NCBI GenBank assembly: GCA_004376375.1
Contig: SOJX01000099.1
Location: forward strand, 1 to 59,701
Source: Planctomycetota bacterium
GTDB taxonomy: Bacteria > Planctomycetota > E44-bin39
Reading direction: 5' to 3'
Length of the DNA stretch: 59,701 bases
Below, piece after piece: positions 8,901 through 16,752 of this stretch (position 1 is its first letter; every line of letters starts with the position of its first letter). The notes under the pieces were generated by a model. That model searched no databases and had not been told where the DNA came from. It saw nothing but the letters and a program-made list of their open reading frames with translations. A program made the translations under genes and the position numbers.

Positions 8901-11275
8901 AATATCTCGAACCGGCCGTTGTTGTATCGATAGATCTCAATCCTGTCACGCGAGGACGGCATAATCGCGATTTCATCCCTGCCGTCCCCGTTAAGATCTC
9001 CGCCTCTGGCGATATAGACGTCCATCCCTTCGAGACAGCGTACGGGGTTCAGCCGCCCGCACAACTCCATCATCCTCTCAGCCAGGATTTCAGTATCCTT
9101 ATTGGAAAGCATGCGGGCAAAACGCCTCCTTGCCTCCGTAAAGTTGCCGAGGCGGAAATGAGCGAATGTTGCCTCCTCGGAATCGGGGAAAATCTTGATA
9201 AGCTTGATATACTGTTTTCTCGCCGTATCAACCATGGTGTTCAGGAGGCAGTTTTCCGCCAGTTTGAAAAGCGCGGTCACGGCCTCCGGGGCGCGATGCG
9301 GGAATCCGTGGCGGAAAGCGGCTGCGAAATACCTGACCGCTTCGGGTGGTATTGTCGAGTTCCCCTTCATCTCTGCCGCTCTTTGCAGTTTATTGCCCGC
9401 CGCTGCATTGACTTTTATAAGGATCGGGTGCTCGGAATATTCATCCTTTATTACCTCGGATGCAATCTCCCCGACGCGGTCCCCTGCGCCGGAAAAGCGT
9501 TTCCCAAGACGCTCAACGCATGCGGACAGGACGCTTTCGGAAACGAAATTATCGTTAATGTAATCCGCCTTCGAAAGTATCGCTTCTTTATCATCATCCG
9601 GGAGCCTGTCCAGCTCGGCCAGCTTCCTGCGGCCTTCCTCGAACTTCTCATTGAAGTACGCCTTCGCGTCCGCCCTGATGCGTTCGTCCCGTTTCTGAAG
9701 CCGCCAGGCCCTGTAGGACGGCATAGCCAGAAAGTAAACCAGGAGCAGGATTATCACGGCGGCAGCCGAGAGCGAAACTCCGAAAATGCCCTTGTGCCGC
9801 TTTATCTTCTTCCGGGCCCTGTAAAACAGGCTGGCGGGGCGGGCCTTGATAACCTCTCCCGCGAGGTATCGGTTGATATCTTCCGCAAAATCCGCGGCGG
9901 TCTGATACCTTCGCTCCGGATCTTTTTCCATTGTCTTCAGGCAGATAACTTCAAGGTCCCGCGGGATGCTTTTATTGATTTTCCGCGGAGGTACGGGCTC
10001 TTTCTCCAGTATCTGTTTGATAATAACCGGCATTGACTCGCCGGTAAAAGGCACGTCGCCGGTCAGCATTTCATAAAGGATAACTCCCAGCGAATACACG
10101 TCGCTCCGCGGGCCAATATCGTCATTTCGCCCGTCGGCCTGCTCGGGCGACATGTACTCCAGCGTCCCCATAACGGTATGCTCCTGGGTAATACGCTCGA
10201 CGCTTCGTATGTCCCGCGCGAGGCCGAAATCGCCGAGGAAGGGCCTGCCGGCATGGCTCACGAAAATATTGGCGGTTTTTACGTCCCGGTGAATAATTCC
10301 CTCTTTGTGGGCGTATGCCAGGGCCTTTGCGATGCGCTCCAGCAGTTCCAGGCTTTCGTGAAGCCTCAGTTTCTTGTCCTCGATGAGTTCTTTGAGCGTG
10401 AAACCGTCGATGAAGGCCATGGAGATGTAGTGTCTTCCGCGGACCGTGCCGACGTCATGGATCTGTATGATATTTTCATGCTGTAGCTGGGCGGCGGCGC
10501 GGGCTTCCTGGTAGAAGCGCTTGACGCGCGGATCGCTCAGGTCGCTGCCGCCGGGAAGAAGCTTGAGCGCCACCTCTTTTCGAAGAACGGTATCCTCCGC
10601 CCGGTAAACCACGCCCATGCCGCCCGCGCCGAGCTTTTCGCGGACGATGTAGCGACCAAGTATCTGCTTGTCAACGCGGTCAGGAAGGGGAACGGTCTCG
10701 GTGTCGTCACCGAGGACGCGTGTATCATCCCGCTGGAGAGAAACGGTTTCCGGGGAAACGGTCAAAGGGCTCTCACATACGGGGCAGGCCGTCGGCCGCT
10801 CAATATTCTTATCCTCGAATCCAACCTGGCAGCCGCATGATGCGCACAGAAGCGACGCCGCCTTTTTCATCTTAGGCAGCTGGTGGGTAAGCAAGCTTTC
10901 GTCGTCGGATTCATCCTCGAACGAATCATCTTCTTCGCTCAGTTTTTCTTCTCTTCTTCGGGCCTTGAGAGCTTTCGATATCGCCTTTTCTTCGGACAGT
11001 TTCACCATAACGCTGGCTTTTCCGGTCTGTATGCTCTCATGTTTCCTGTGCAGATTGTCAATCTCCTGCAGCAACCGCTCTTCCTGAATGGCCAGAACGG
11101 TCGAAATCTGGTCCAGGCTCATGTATCCGCGGGATTGAAGGATATCGCCGATATATTCGCCGGGGGCCTTATGGGCCTGGTAGGCGATGCATTCCGCAAG
11201 CTGTTCGGGCGTAATAAAGCCCTGCATGACAGCTATGCGCCCGAATAATGTCTCTCCGCCGGTGGATGCCGACAT
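5993..11275 (-). CDS. Giant membrane Ser/Thr protein kinase with FG-GAP and TPR modules
   Basis: 1760 residues. Order: a helical N-terminal domain of about 70 residues with GEYIGDIL and SLDQISTVLAIQE, like the MshEN/GspE N-terminal domains; an acidic linker; a zinc ribbon (C144, C147, C164, C167); a complete Hanks kinase domain (about 207-470) with glycine loop LGAGGMG, Lys238, HRD at 329-331 and DFG at 349-351; one membrane helix (about 498-518); then a large part predicted outside the cytoplasm with TPR-like helices, at least six FG-GAP/VCBS repeats (DLNGDGRDE, DFDGDGKGE, DNDGDRDV), a LamG/3-keto-glucoside-hydrolase-like beta-sandwich and C-terminal TPRs. All catalytic motifs are present, so it should be active. 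The architecture suggests signalling from an external protein or glycan ligand. AAGGTGA before the ATG sets the start. It appears monocistronic. Confidence 0.9.
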   Translation of the reverse strand: MSASTGGETLFGRIAVMQGFITPEQLAECIAYQAHKAPGEYIGDILQSRGYMSLDQISTVLAIQEERLLQEIDNLHRKHESIQTGKASVMVKLSEEKAISKALKARRREEKLSEEDDSFEDESDDESLLTHQLPKMKKAASLLCASCGCQVGFEDKNIERPTACPVCESPLTVSPETVSLQRDDTRVLGDDTETVPLPDRVDKQILGRYIVREKLGAGGMGVVYRAEDTVLRKEVALKLLPGGSDLSDPRVKRFYQEARAAAQLQHENIIQIHDVGTVRGRHYISMAFIDGFTLKELIEDKKLRLHESLELLERIAKALAYAHKEGIIHRDVKTANIFVSHAGRPFLGDFGLARDIRSVERITQEHTVMGTLEYMSPEQADGRNDDIGPRSDVYSLGVILYEMLTGDVPFTGESMPVIIKQILEKEPVPPRKINKSIPRDLEVICLKTMEKDPERRYQTAADFAEDINRYLAGEVIKARPASLFYRARKKIKRHKGIFGVSLSAAAVIILLLVYFLAMPSYRAWRLQKRDERIRADAKAYFNEKFEEGRRKLAELDRLPDDDKEAILSKADYINDNFVSESVLSACVERLGKRFSGAGDRVGEIASEVIKDEYSEHPILIKVNAAAGNKLQRAAEMKGNSTIPPEAVRYFAAAFRHGFPHRAPEAVTALFKLAENCLLNTMVDTARKQYIKLIKIFPDSEEATFAHFRLGNFTEARRRFARMLSNKDTEILAERMMELCGRLNPVRCLEGMDVYIARGGDLNGDGRDEIAIMPSSRDRIEIYRYNNGRFEILTSLDIKAFDEGDYVFQPNFFIKDFDGDGKGELLVFLGGQNMPKCRVRWYRLVDDKLEMISEIDKLIYTSFGYGVDAGDADNDGDRDVLMGTTAMVRQAFIFDSIENTADNKMIYKDSDVLTAKIADIDNDGKNEILLSVGPWNDYELRILRFNPDSKEYDVVGRQFFGGWNFSYVADLDSDGVPEIVCTKASGKCENPFALGPGSNNQARGGIYVFHFSDDKLKCQAKWTKPGLEPLWGWAGYGPSVSFEGKYTFSTHAANGYYGAFAITLCDKPTVREGMRVESLIYHSRERGNILPLSYLTADVDGDRDEEFVVSSGGKIYIYGLAKEKSPRLPSGPSDDTAEVEYGPFFIGDSLMEMKHYDQAIAAFENLAKSGSKEIAYHSLLRKAACLGFQEKYGEAASLCRNAGLLYPGYGKDAVLQQAWYLAEGGFWKGAQDLYEKANEEYTLSPPEQDLVENQLSWLRSITSLEEIYNFDQSAEDDKYFRSCGPLRFSVRDGKIICRTERKSNEYIVVPVRLSGGCVKSDFDVNFPVLEWDSQPFFGFFKKIEHGDSKFDAKLYVEVRVVTLYSNPNVNPRLFLYSSGRLHSSRSGVFIERGRWYNVSMVYLRSKNQIIVRVKDNSTGKTLVIMKGAPVTPLEDGDYFFGIHSLTRVGGNFVTNIEVDNLKLWASPGSELYIPECSDENEKALDLTELAGGRQVHGDYAKAEKLLSKALEISNGNCWQAFYERGILNFRTGKPEAGAKDLIEASKIDWDGFKSKITEDYNYAPDNCNLIEVMLDAAQLRPEFEVTSDPFDFWNGSIDKNDEERWLRNLIAANLYAKKSPGGPGAYYRLALSLKNTNYVRQALEVAEEWCANSPDNAAAFNLAADLYTRLFFSDKALKAIDRAIELKPDEKDYYGTKARAFGSKFDIQGTLDTYRKILKMTTGDSKEDEKRKKLLKRGIEKLERSLTPIKIELEPVPEGKK

Positions 11276-11403
11276 GCGTCACCTTGAAAAAACGGCTTCA
11301 ATCGACACTGTAACAATACAGCCTTATATTGTAACCCGAAGTCCTGAACAGTCAAGAAGAAGTAATAATAGGACGGTGCTGACGCGGAAAGCCCGATATA
11401 TAG

Positions 11404-11456
11404 AGCCTTTTTACTTTTTAACTCCTAACTTTTAACTTACAACTTATAACTTTTAC
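11404..11456. repeat. Degenerate taactttta repeat
   Basis: Five or six imperfect copies of an aacttttaac/aacttac word with a period of 8-9. The array touches the stop codon of the small minus-strand frame at 11453. The same word occurs as an inverted pair at 28236-28408. Confidence 0.8.
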
Positions 11457-11623
11457 CCGACCCTGCGGGCGCGGCTGCCGAGCCACTGGTAGAGGGCGAG
11501 CCTGCCGTCGGTGAGCGTGCGGCCGGTCCTTTTGAGGTAATGCTCGAGCGCGTCAAGGATTTTCCCCTGCCGCACCAGTACTTTTTCCTCTTCAGCAAGT
11601 TGTCTTTCTTTTATCTTCATCAT
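11453..11623 (-). CDS. Small basic helical protein, unknown
   Basis: 56 residues from ATG at 11623 (a second ATG follows at once at 11620). The sequence begins MMKIKERQLAEEEKVLVRQG and ends QWLGSRARRVG. It is strongly helical, basic, and without a signal peptide. Codon use looks protein-like (GC-rich third positions), which argues for a real gene. An AAGAGAAG stretch lies upstream as a weak ribosome site. No family is recognised. It lies between the kinase gene (upstream half, divergent) and a membrane protein gene on the same strand. Confidence 0.55.
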   Translation of the reverse strand: MMKIKERQLAEEEKVLVRQGKILDALEHYLKRTGRTLTDGRLALYQWLGSRARRVG

Positions 11624-11746
11624 CGTATTCTTCTCTTTCTTATCTACCCTTTATACGATCTCAAGCAAGATATGTTTGAGGAACTTCTGTGAGCTTGCAG
11701 ATTAGTCAGTTTTGAAGTTTGCCGGTTCTTCAGGTTTCGACCGGCA

Positions 11747-12349
11747 TTACCTGTTGAAGAAATATGCAATAAATACAAGCGTCAGTATAAAGCCGAGGAT
11801 TATGAACGGAAGCGACAACAACCGCAAGAGCGCCAGAGGATAAGGCGGGCTGACCCAGTTCAGGCTGCCATTTAGCTTAGCATATGACGGTCCGGCTGCG
11901 CCAACCATTACATGGTCGCCCTGATTTAAATCTAAACCGTAAGTTTGTTTTCCAGAATCTTTCAGAACAAAGGTTTTGATTAGCCTGTTTACAGGTTTTC
12001 TCTTGGTGTCAACTTCTATAATAGTGCATGTCATATTATCCAGGTTAGCAGGATCCGGGTTTTCCCAATGAATGGTTATTTCCCACTTCCCGGTTGTGTC
12101 TATCTCTTTTGTGAAACAATGAAATTGGGTATTTCTATCGCATCCTGAACTAAGGAGTCGATGGTCTGGAATTGTCTGTCTGAAGTTTTGATTCTGGGCG
12201 CCTTCATCCCATCCCCAGCCAAAATAAACTCCGCAGATATATCCAGCACTTATTCCAAATACTCCGAAAATCCCGATAAGCTTCCAGTAAAGCGGTATTC
12301 TCTTCTTCGGGTCGGGTGGAGGCTTCGATATTTCTTTTTTGACATCCAT
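11747..12349 (-). CDS. Two-helix membrane protein, unknown
   Basis: 200 residues. A basic proline-rich start (MDVKKEISKPPPDPKKR) leads into a membrane helix (about 23-44). A periplasmic-type domain of roughly 120 residues follows, with strands and aromatic residues (WEITIHWENPDPANLDN), and then a second helix at the C-terminus (LLSLPFIILGFILTLVFIAY). The topology resembles small envelope proteins whose central beta-domain faces outwards. I do not recognise the family. AT content is higher than in its neighbours. It is divergent from yjdF, sharing a 108-bp gap that contains a short cttatcactta repeat. Confidence 0.7.
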   Translation of the reverse strand: MDVKKEISKPPPDPKKRIPLYWKLIGIFGVFGISAGYICGVYFGWGWDEGAQNQNFRQTIPDHRLLSSGCDRNTQFHCFTKEIDTTGKWEITIHWENPDPANLDNMTCTIIEVDTKRKPVNRLIKTFVLKDSGKQTYGLDLNQGDHVMVGAAGPSYAKLNGSLNWVSPPYPLALLRLLSLPFIILGFILTLVFIAYFFNR

Positions 12350-12457
12350 TATAATAATTCTACTACCTTATTATGGACTTCGCAAACGAGAAACGGTATT
12401 AACAAACACGATTTTTTCCTTCCACTTATCACTTATCTCTTATAACCTATCACCTGT

Positions 12458-13072
12458 ATGGTCTGGATAATCCTGTACATAATCGTCTGGGTGGCGCTCA
12501 TCGCCTCGGGGATCGCGCCGTACGACAGGTTCACATGGGCGCTCGAAGTCTCGTGGGTCGTCGGTGGGCTTGTGCTGCTCCCGATCCTCAGTAAAAGAGA
12601 CGTCAAAATCACGCCGATTGCGAAGCTGCTCATGTTCATCCACGCGCTCGTCCTCATCTACGGCGGGCTCTATACATACGCGCGCACGCCGCTTGGCGAA
12701 TACATGCGGGAATGGTTCGGCTTCGAGCGCAACCACTACGACCGTATCGGTCATTTCCTCCAGGGCTTCGTGCCCGCGATACTGGCGCGTGAAGTACTTA
12801 TCAGAAAGAACGTCATAAACGGGCGGTGGTGGAACCATTTTCTGGTTTTCTGCATCTGCGTCGCGTTCAGCGCGCTTTTCGAGCTCATCGAGTTCGGCGC
12901 GGCCGTCTTGTTCGCCAGCGGCGCCGACAGTTACCTCGGCTCGCAGGGTGATATCTGGGACGCGCAGTGGGATATTCTCTTCTGCAGCGTGGGCACGATC
13001 GCCTCGCTTCTCATCCTCTCCCCCTTCCACGACCGGCAGATCAAAAAGATAATTAAGCATGCAGAAGATTGA
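12458..13072 (+). CDS. yjdF: YjdF-type (DUF2238) inner membrane protein
   Basis: 204 residues with about six membrane helices. The motifs YDRIGHFLQGFVPAI, the Glu-rich helix FSALFELIEF and DIWDAQWDIL are characteristic of the DUF2238/YjdF family of inner membrane proteins. The biochemical function of the family is not established; the conserved His, Asp and Glu residues near the membrane could bind metal. Length fits the family (about 200). No clear Shine-Dalgarno precedes the ATG. The next gene has its own promoter 2 bp downstream of this stop codon, so they are probably separate units. Confidence 0.85.
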   Translation: MVWIILYIIVWVALIASGIAPYDRFTWALEVSWVVGGLVLLPILSKRDVKITPIAKLLMFIHALVLIYGGLYTYARTPLGEYMREWFGFERNHYDRIGHFLQGFVPAILAREVLIRKNVINGRWWNHFLVFCICVAFSALFELIEFGAAVLFASGADSYLGSQGDIWDAQWDILFCSVGTIASLLILSPFHDRQIKKIIKHAED

Positions 13073-13073
13073 A

Positions 13074-13102
13074 TTGAAAGGCAGGCCGAATATCCATATA
13101 AT
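13074..13102 (+). promoter_or_regulatory. Sigma-70-type promoter of lipoprotein 1
   Basis: TTGAAA (13074-13079), 17-bp spacer, TATAAT (13097-13102), 43 bases before the ATG at 13145. The same arrangement occurs in front of the duplicated gene. Confidence 0.85.
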
Positions 13103-13144
13103 AGACGGCCTGCCGCGCGGAACGTTCGGGAAAGGAGTCAACTA

Positions 13145-14149
13145 ATGAAAAGCTCTCTGAGAAAACGCATCCCCGCAATCTGCCTCATGGCTACGATTCT
13201 TTTGCTTACCGTTTCTATGATGCAGGTCGGGTGCTCGAAAAAGAAGAAAGACAAGTTCTGGCTGCCGCCGCCGGCCCCGCCGGAACGGCCTGACGTCGGC
13301 GGCACGGTCTACAACGCCGCGGCCGCCGTGGGCGACCTGCTCTCTTATCAGATAAACACCGGCACGCTCGAATACAGCTACGCGGTACTCAAGGGCAAAA
13401 ACTTCGGCGACTACGGCAACGGGACGCTGACAGCGCTGGGCGGTTTCGGGCCCAACGTCTACTCCACGTCGGGAAACGACACAATCGCCCTGCTGCCCGA
13501 CAAGTTCGCGCTCATCGGCACGGTCGACGGCCTCCTCATCGCAGGCGTTCCCGAAGTAAGCACGCCGTACAATGCCTCGCAGATAGAGGGATACTACAAC
13601 TACGTTCAATACGATATCGAGGGCACCGACACTCCCGGGGTCGAATGGGGGACAATCAGAATCGACCAGGGCACGTGGCAGGCATGGGAATACATCGACG
13701 GCGCTTCCGTACCTGACCCTCCCGACGCCGCGGGCTCCTGGATAGACAAAGGCAACGGAATCGTCGACATTTACTTTAGTTTTCCCTATATAAAGATCGG
13801 GTACATGATGGTTTATACTTCCGGCAACGACAACATTCTCGTGCTGGACCAGTTTTACGAAAAAGGCATGCTGATCGGTGTCAAGCAGCAGCCTGCAACC
13901 TCCGGAGACTTCGACGGGGTATACGACGTCCTGGATACGCAGGGCACCGCGCTCGATACCATGACTGTTGCAGGCGCAAATATTACGGGTGCGCTAGGCT
14001 CATCGACGATATTTTACAACATCCCCTGGACCGGAATGATAACCGACGGCGCCAACCTTGCCGGCTTTTTCAGCCCCAACGGGGTATTCTTCGGCGTCAA
14101 CAACTTGACCCCGGGCGCATACTACGCCGTCGGGGGGATAAAGGAATAA
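13145..14149 (+). CDS. Lipoprotein of a duplicated pair, unknown (copy 1)
   Basis: 334 residues. The signal peptide ends in a lipobox-like MMQVGC followed by SKKKKDK. The mature part starts with a proline-rich stretch and then PDVGGTVYNAAAAVGDLLSY; it is rich in Gly, Tyr and Asp and looks all-beta, with several short repeats (FGDYGNGTL, YYNYVQYDI, GMITDGANLAGFF). It is about two-thirds identical by eye to the product of 14915-15904. A consensus promoter and AAAGGAG lie upstream and a palindromic terminator downstream. I recognise no family; an outer-membrane or surface beta-sandwich is likely. Confidence 0.8.
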   Translation: MKSSLRKRIPAICLMATILLLTVSMMQVGCSKKKKDKFWLPPPAPPERPDVGGTVYNAAAAVGDLLSYQINTGTLEYSYAVLKGKNFGDYGNGTLTALGGFGPNVYSTSGNDTIALLPDKFALIGTVDGLLIAGVPEVSTPYNASQIEGYYNYVQYDIEGTDTPGVEWGTIRIDQGTWQAWEYIDGASVPDPPDAAGSWIDKGNGIVDIYFSFPYIKIGYMMVYTSGNDNILVLDQFYEKGMLIGVKQQPATSGDFDGVYDVLDTQGTALDTMTVAGANITGALGSSTIFYNIPWTGMITDGANLAGFFSPNGVFFGVNNLTPGAYYAVGGIKE

Positions 14150-14168
14150 TTACACGGTATTAAAATTG

Positions 14169-14200
14169 AAAGGGCGCATCCATGGGTGCGCCCTTTATGT
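14169..14200. terminator. Bidirectional palindromic terminator
   Basis: A 28-bp near-perfect palindrome (arm aaagggcgcatcca, one mismatch) with T-rich flanks on both sides, placed between the convergent genes ending at 14149 and 14221. Confidence 0.85.
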
Positions 14201-14220
14201 TTTAAGAATTGAGCACGAGG

Positions 14221-14745
14221 TTACGGGTTCAGTACGCCCTTGCTCTTCAGGTCCGCGATGAAGGTGCGCACGTCCGCCTCGAGTGCGCCGAGCGCGGCTG
14301 CCTTGTCGCCGTAACCCATATAACTGGTATAGTCAAACACTTCAAAGTATACCTGGTCTGCGGTGTAAAGCGTAGCAAGGCCGGTACGCTCGTCGGTGTC
14401 GAGCGCGGTCACGGGGTTGTCATCTGCGGCATCGTCCTGTGAGAGGAACTCGTAGCCGACTTTCTTGACGGATTCGTAACCGTCGGCCTCGAACTCGATA
14501 TCAGGGCCCGTGTTGGTGAACGCGTAATCGTTCGCGAAGGTAACGCTTTCCTCGTCAAATACCAGGTGAATCCTCTCGCGCCCCTCGGCCTCGGTCAGCA
14601 TGACGGCCGGAACGCCGTAGGCCGGCGCAACCCCGTAAAGCGGCACCGGGTTGGTTCCGGACCCTGACTTTCTTTTGCAGCTTGCGATGTAAAGCAGGAA
14701 GATCATAGCCAGACTGATAAAGTAAGCTCGCAGTTTCTTCCACAT
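14221..14745 (-). CDS. Small lipoprotein of the duplicated pair (copy 1)
   Basis: 174 residues from ATG at 14745, which has a GGGGGG ribosome site and starts MWKKLRAYFISLAMIFLLYI with lipobox IASC. The frame is open further upstream, but that covers the promoter. The mature protein ends in a domain of about 120 residues: LTEAEGRERIHLVFDEESV, VKKVGYEFLSQDDAAD, TLYTADQVYFEVFD, and a C-terminal helix FIADLKSKGVLNP. It is closely related to 15974-16534. Function unknown. It is probably co-regulated with the convergent partner because both have consensus promoters, but it is not co-transcribed. Confidence 0.8.
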   Translation of the reverse strand: MWKKLRAYFISLAMIFLLYIASCKRKSGSGTNPVPLYGVAPAYGVPAVMLTEAEGRERIHLVFDEESVTFANDYAFTNTGPDIEFEADGYESVKKVGYEFLSQDDAADDNPVTALDTDERTGLATLYTADQVYFEVFDYTSYMGYGDKAAALGALEADVRTFIADLKSKGVLNP

Positions 14746-14782
14746 GGCCGCCCCCCGTTCCAGGGAGTATTGATTTGAGTGT

Positions 14783-14811
14783 ATTATACCGGATTTAATG
14801 GATTTTGTCAA
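14783..14811 (-). promoter_or_regulatory. Perfect-consensus sigma-70 promoter (minus strand)
   Basis: On the minus strand TTGACA (14811-14806), a 17-bp spacer and TATAAT (14788-14783), 37 bases before the ATG at 14745. A full consensus match implies strong constitutive expression. Confidence 0.9.
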
Positions 14812-14851
14812 ATACGGAGCCTTTCAATCTGTTTTACGAACTTTAATTGAA

Positions 14852-14880
14852 TTGATAAGCAGCCCGGATATTAATATAAT
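14852..14880 (+). promoter_or_regulatory. Sigma-70-type promoter of lipoprotein copy 2
   Basis: TTGATA (14852-14857), 17-bp spacer, TATAAT (14875-14880), 34 bases before the ATG at 14915. Confidence 0.85.
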
Positions 14881-14914
14881 AGAAGGCCTGAACGTTCAGA
14901 AAAGGAGTCAACCG

Positions 14915-15904
14915 ATGAAAAGCGCTGTGAGAAAACGCATTCCCGCAATCTGTCTCATGATGGCCATTCTTTTTCTTGCCGTTTCGCTCATGCCGGGCGG
15001 TTGCAGGAAAAAGAAGAAGAAACTTTTCTTCCCACCGCCGCCGGCGCCGGAGCGGCCCGAGGTCGGGGGCACGGTCTACAACGCCGCCGCCAGCGTGGGC
15101 GACCTGCTCTCTTATCAGATAAACACCGGCACACTCGAGTACAGCTACGCCGTAATGAAGGGCGAATACTTCGGCGACATCGGCTGCGGCTCGCTCATAC
15201 CCATGGGCGGATTCGGACCCAACGTCTATACCACCTCGGGCAACGACACAGTCGTCCTGCTGCCGGACAAGCTCGCGCTCATTGGAACCGATAACGGCTG
15301 GCTTATCGCCGGCGTTCCCGAAGTGAGCGGCAGCTATACCTTCGCGGACATAGGAGGATATTACAACTACGTCGGATACGAAATCGACGAGGACACGGGC
15401 GTGCCCGAGGCCGATTACGGGACGCTCCATATGGACCGGGGCACGTACAAGGTATGGTTTTTCGACGACGGCGCCACGACCGCCAACCCACCGGACGTTT
15501 CCGGTACATGGTTCGACAAAGGCAACGGCATATTAGATTTCTACTGGGGAATCATAAAAATAGGATACATAATGATTTACCCGTCGGTCAACGGGAACAT
15601 CCTCATAATAGACATGGCGGTTAACAACGGCATCGTGCTCGGTGTCAAGCAGCAGCCCGTAACCTCCGGGAACTTTGACGGAACATACGACGTTCTGGAT
15701 ACAATGGGCAGCCCGCTCGATACGGTAACTATTGCCGGTACATCCCTTACGGGTGCGCTCGGCTCACGTACCCTAATCTACGATATCCCATGGACCGGCA
15801 TGATTACGGACGGCGCCGACTTCACAGGCCTGCTGAATCCGGAAGGCATCTTCTTCGGCGTCCTCACGGGAACACCCTCCGCCATCGCGGGGATTATGGA
15901 ATAG
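14915..15904 (+). CDS. Lipoprotein of a duplicated pair, unknown (copy 2)
   Basis: 329 residues from ATG at 14915, preceded by AAAGGAG. The frame is open upstream, but the consensus promoter lies there. The signal peptide ends LMPGGC followed by RKKKKK, so a lipid anchor is likely. The body repeats the plan of the 13145 gene: PEVGGTVYNAAASVGDLLSY, TTSGNDTVVLLPDKLALIG, then a divergent middle, and GTYDVLDTMGSPLDTVTIAG near the end. The middle (about 150-230) and the extreme C-terminus differ most between copies, so those parts probably carry the specific surface. Confidence 0.8.
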   Translation: MKSAVRKRIPAICLMMAILFLAVSLMPGGCRKKKKKLFFPPPPAPERPEVGGTVYNAAASVGDLLSYQINTGTLEYSYAVMKGEYFGDIGCGSLIPMGGFGPNVYTTSGNDTVVLLPDKLALIGTDNGWLIAGVPEVSGSYTFADIGGYYNYVGYEIDEDTGVPEADYGTLHMDRGTYKVWFFDDGATTANPPDVSGTWFDKGNGILDFYWGIIKIGYIMIYPSVNGNILIIDMAVNNGIVLGVKQQPVTSGNFDGTYDVLDTMGSPLDTVTIAGTSLTGALGSRTLIYDIPWTGMITDGADFTGLLNPEGIFFGVLTGTPSAIAGIME

Positions 15905-15924
15905 TAACGCGATATTTAAATAAC

Positions 15925-15956
15925 AGGGGCGCAGCATGCTGCGCCCCTAATGTTTT
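15925..15956. terminator. Perfect palindrome acting as bidirectional terminator
   Basis: Arms aggggcgcagca and its exact reverse complement (15925-15948), flanked by T-rich DNA, between the convergent genes ending at 15904 and 15974. The position matches 14169-14200 in unit 1, but the sequence differs and belongs to the gtaggggc-like family. Confidence 0.85.
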
Positions 15957-15973
15957 AAGGATTGAACGCGAAC

Positions 15974-16534
15974 TTACGGATTAAGTACGCCTTTACTCTT
16001 CAGGTCCGCGATGAAGGCGCGCACGTCCGTCTCGAGGGCGTCGAGCGCGCTGGGCTTGTCCATGTAGCCGGAATAACTGTTCCAGTCAAACACTTCAAAG
16101 TAAACCTGGTCTGCGGTGTAGAGCGTATCGAGGCCGGTGCGCTCGTCGGTTTCGAGCGCGGTCACGGGGTTGGCATCGCTCGCGTCGTCGTTGGAATAGA
16201 ACTCGTAGCCGACTTTCTTGACGGATTCGTAGCCGTCGGCCTCGAATTCAATAGCAGGGCTCGTGTTGGAAAACGCGTAATCATTGGCGAACGTGACACT
16301 TTCTTCGTCGAAGACCAGCTCGATCCTTTCGCGCCCCTCGGTCTCGGTCAGCATGACGACGCTGGGCCCGTAGGCTGGTGCAGGCCCATAAGCCGGCATC
16401 GGGCCGGTTCCGGTACCCGTGCCTGTACCGGTGCCGAAAAACGGCTTCTTACTGCCGCCCGAGCTGCAGCTTGCAATGTAAAAGAGGAAGGTCAACGACA
16501 AACTGAAAAAGAAAGTACGCAGTTTTTTCCACAT
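15974..16534 (-). CDS. Small lipoprotein of the duplicated pair (copy 2, with Gly-Thr linker)
   Basis: 186 residues from ATG at 16534 (MWKKLRTFFFSLSLTFLFYI, lipobox IASC). Compared with copy 1, a short linker of four Gly-Thr dipeptides has been gained just after the anchor, followed by MPAYGPAPAYGP. The domain that follows is the same as in copy 1 (LTETEGRERIELVFDEESV, TLYTADQVYFEVFDW, ADLKSKGVLNP). The Gly-Thr linker is the short version of those at 50172, 51500 and 56279, which ties this locus to the surface lipoproteins near 50-57 kb. Confidence 0.8.
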   Translation of the reverse strand: MWKKLRTFFFSLSLTFLFYIASCSSGGSKKPFFGTGTGTGTGTGPMPAYGPAPAYGPSVVMLTETEGRERIELVFDEESVTFANDYAFSNTSPAIEFEADGYESVKKVGYEFYSNDDASDANPVTALETDERTGLDTLYTADQVYFEVFDWNSYSGYMDKPSALDALETDVRAFIADLKSKGVLNP

Positions 16535-16571
16535 GGCCGGCCCCCGTTTCAGGGAGTATTGATTTGAGTGT

Positions 16572-16600
16572 ATTTTACCGGATTCAGTGGGTTTTGTCAA
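16572..16600 (-). promoter_or_regulatory. Near-consensus sigma-70 promoter (minus strand)
   Basis: TTGACA (16600-16595), 17-bp spacer, TAAAAT (16577-16572). One -10 base differs from the copy-1 promoter. Confidence 0.85.
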
Positions 16601-16752
16601 ATACGGAGCTTTTCAGCCTGTTTTACGCGGCGTTTCCCTACCGACGACTTGTAGAATTTCCCCCTCAGACGGCATTATTATCAACTTATGAGCTTTTGTA
16701 ATGTTTCTGTAAAATAAGGCTTGAGGCTTGAGACCTCAGCACTCCAGCACTT

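Larger units (their letters stand above)
13074..16600. repeat. Tandem duplication of a two-gene lipoprotein module
   Basis: Unit 1 (about 13074-14811) and unit 2 (about 14852-16600) have the same plan: outer plus-strand promoter, 330-residue lipoprotein, palindromic terminator, convergent small lipoprotein, outer minus-strand promoter. Both protein pairs are clearly paralogous, and stretches of promoter and leader DNA (cagggagtattgatttgagt) are still near-identical. Confidence 0.9.

Noticed and set aside
12440..13141. 233-codon open frame on the minus strand
   Set aside because: Shadow of yjdF, charged low-complexity content, crosses the promoter of the next gene.
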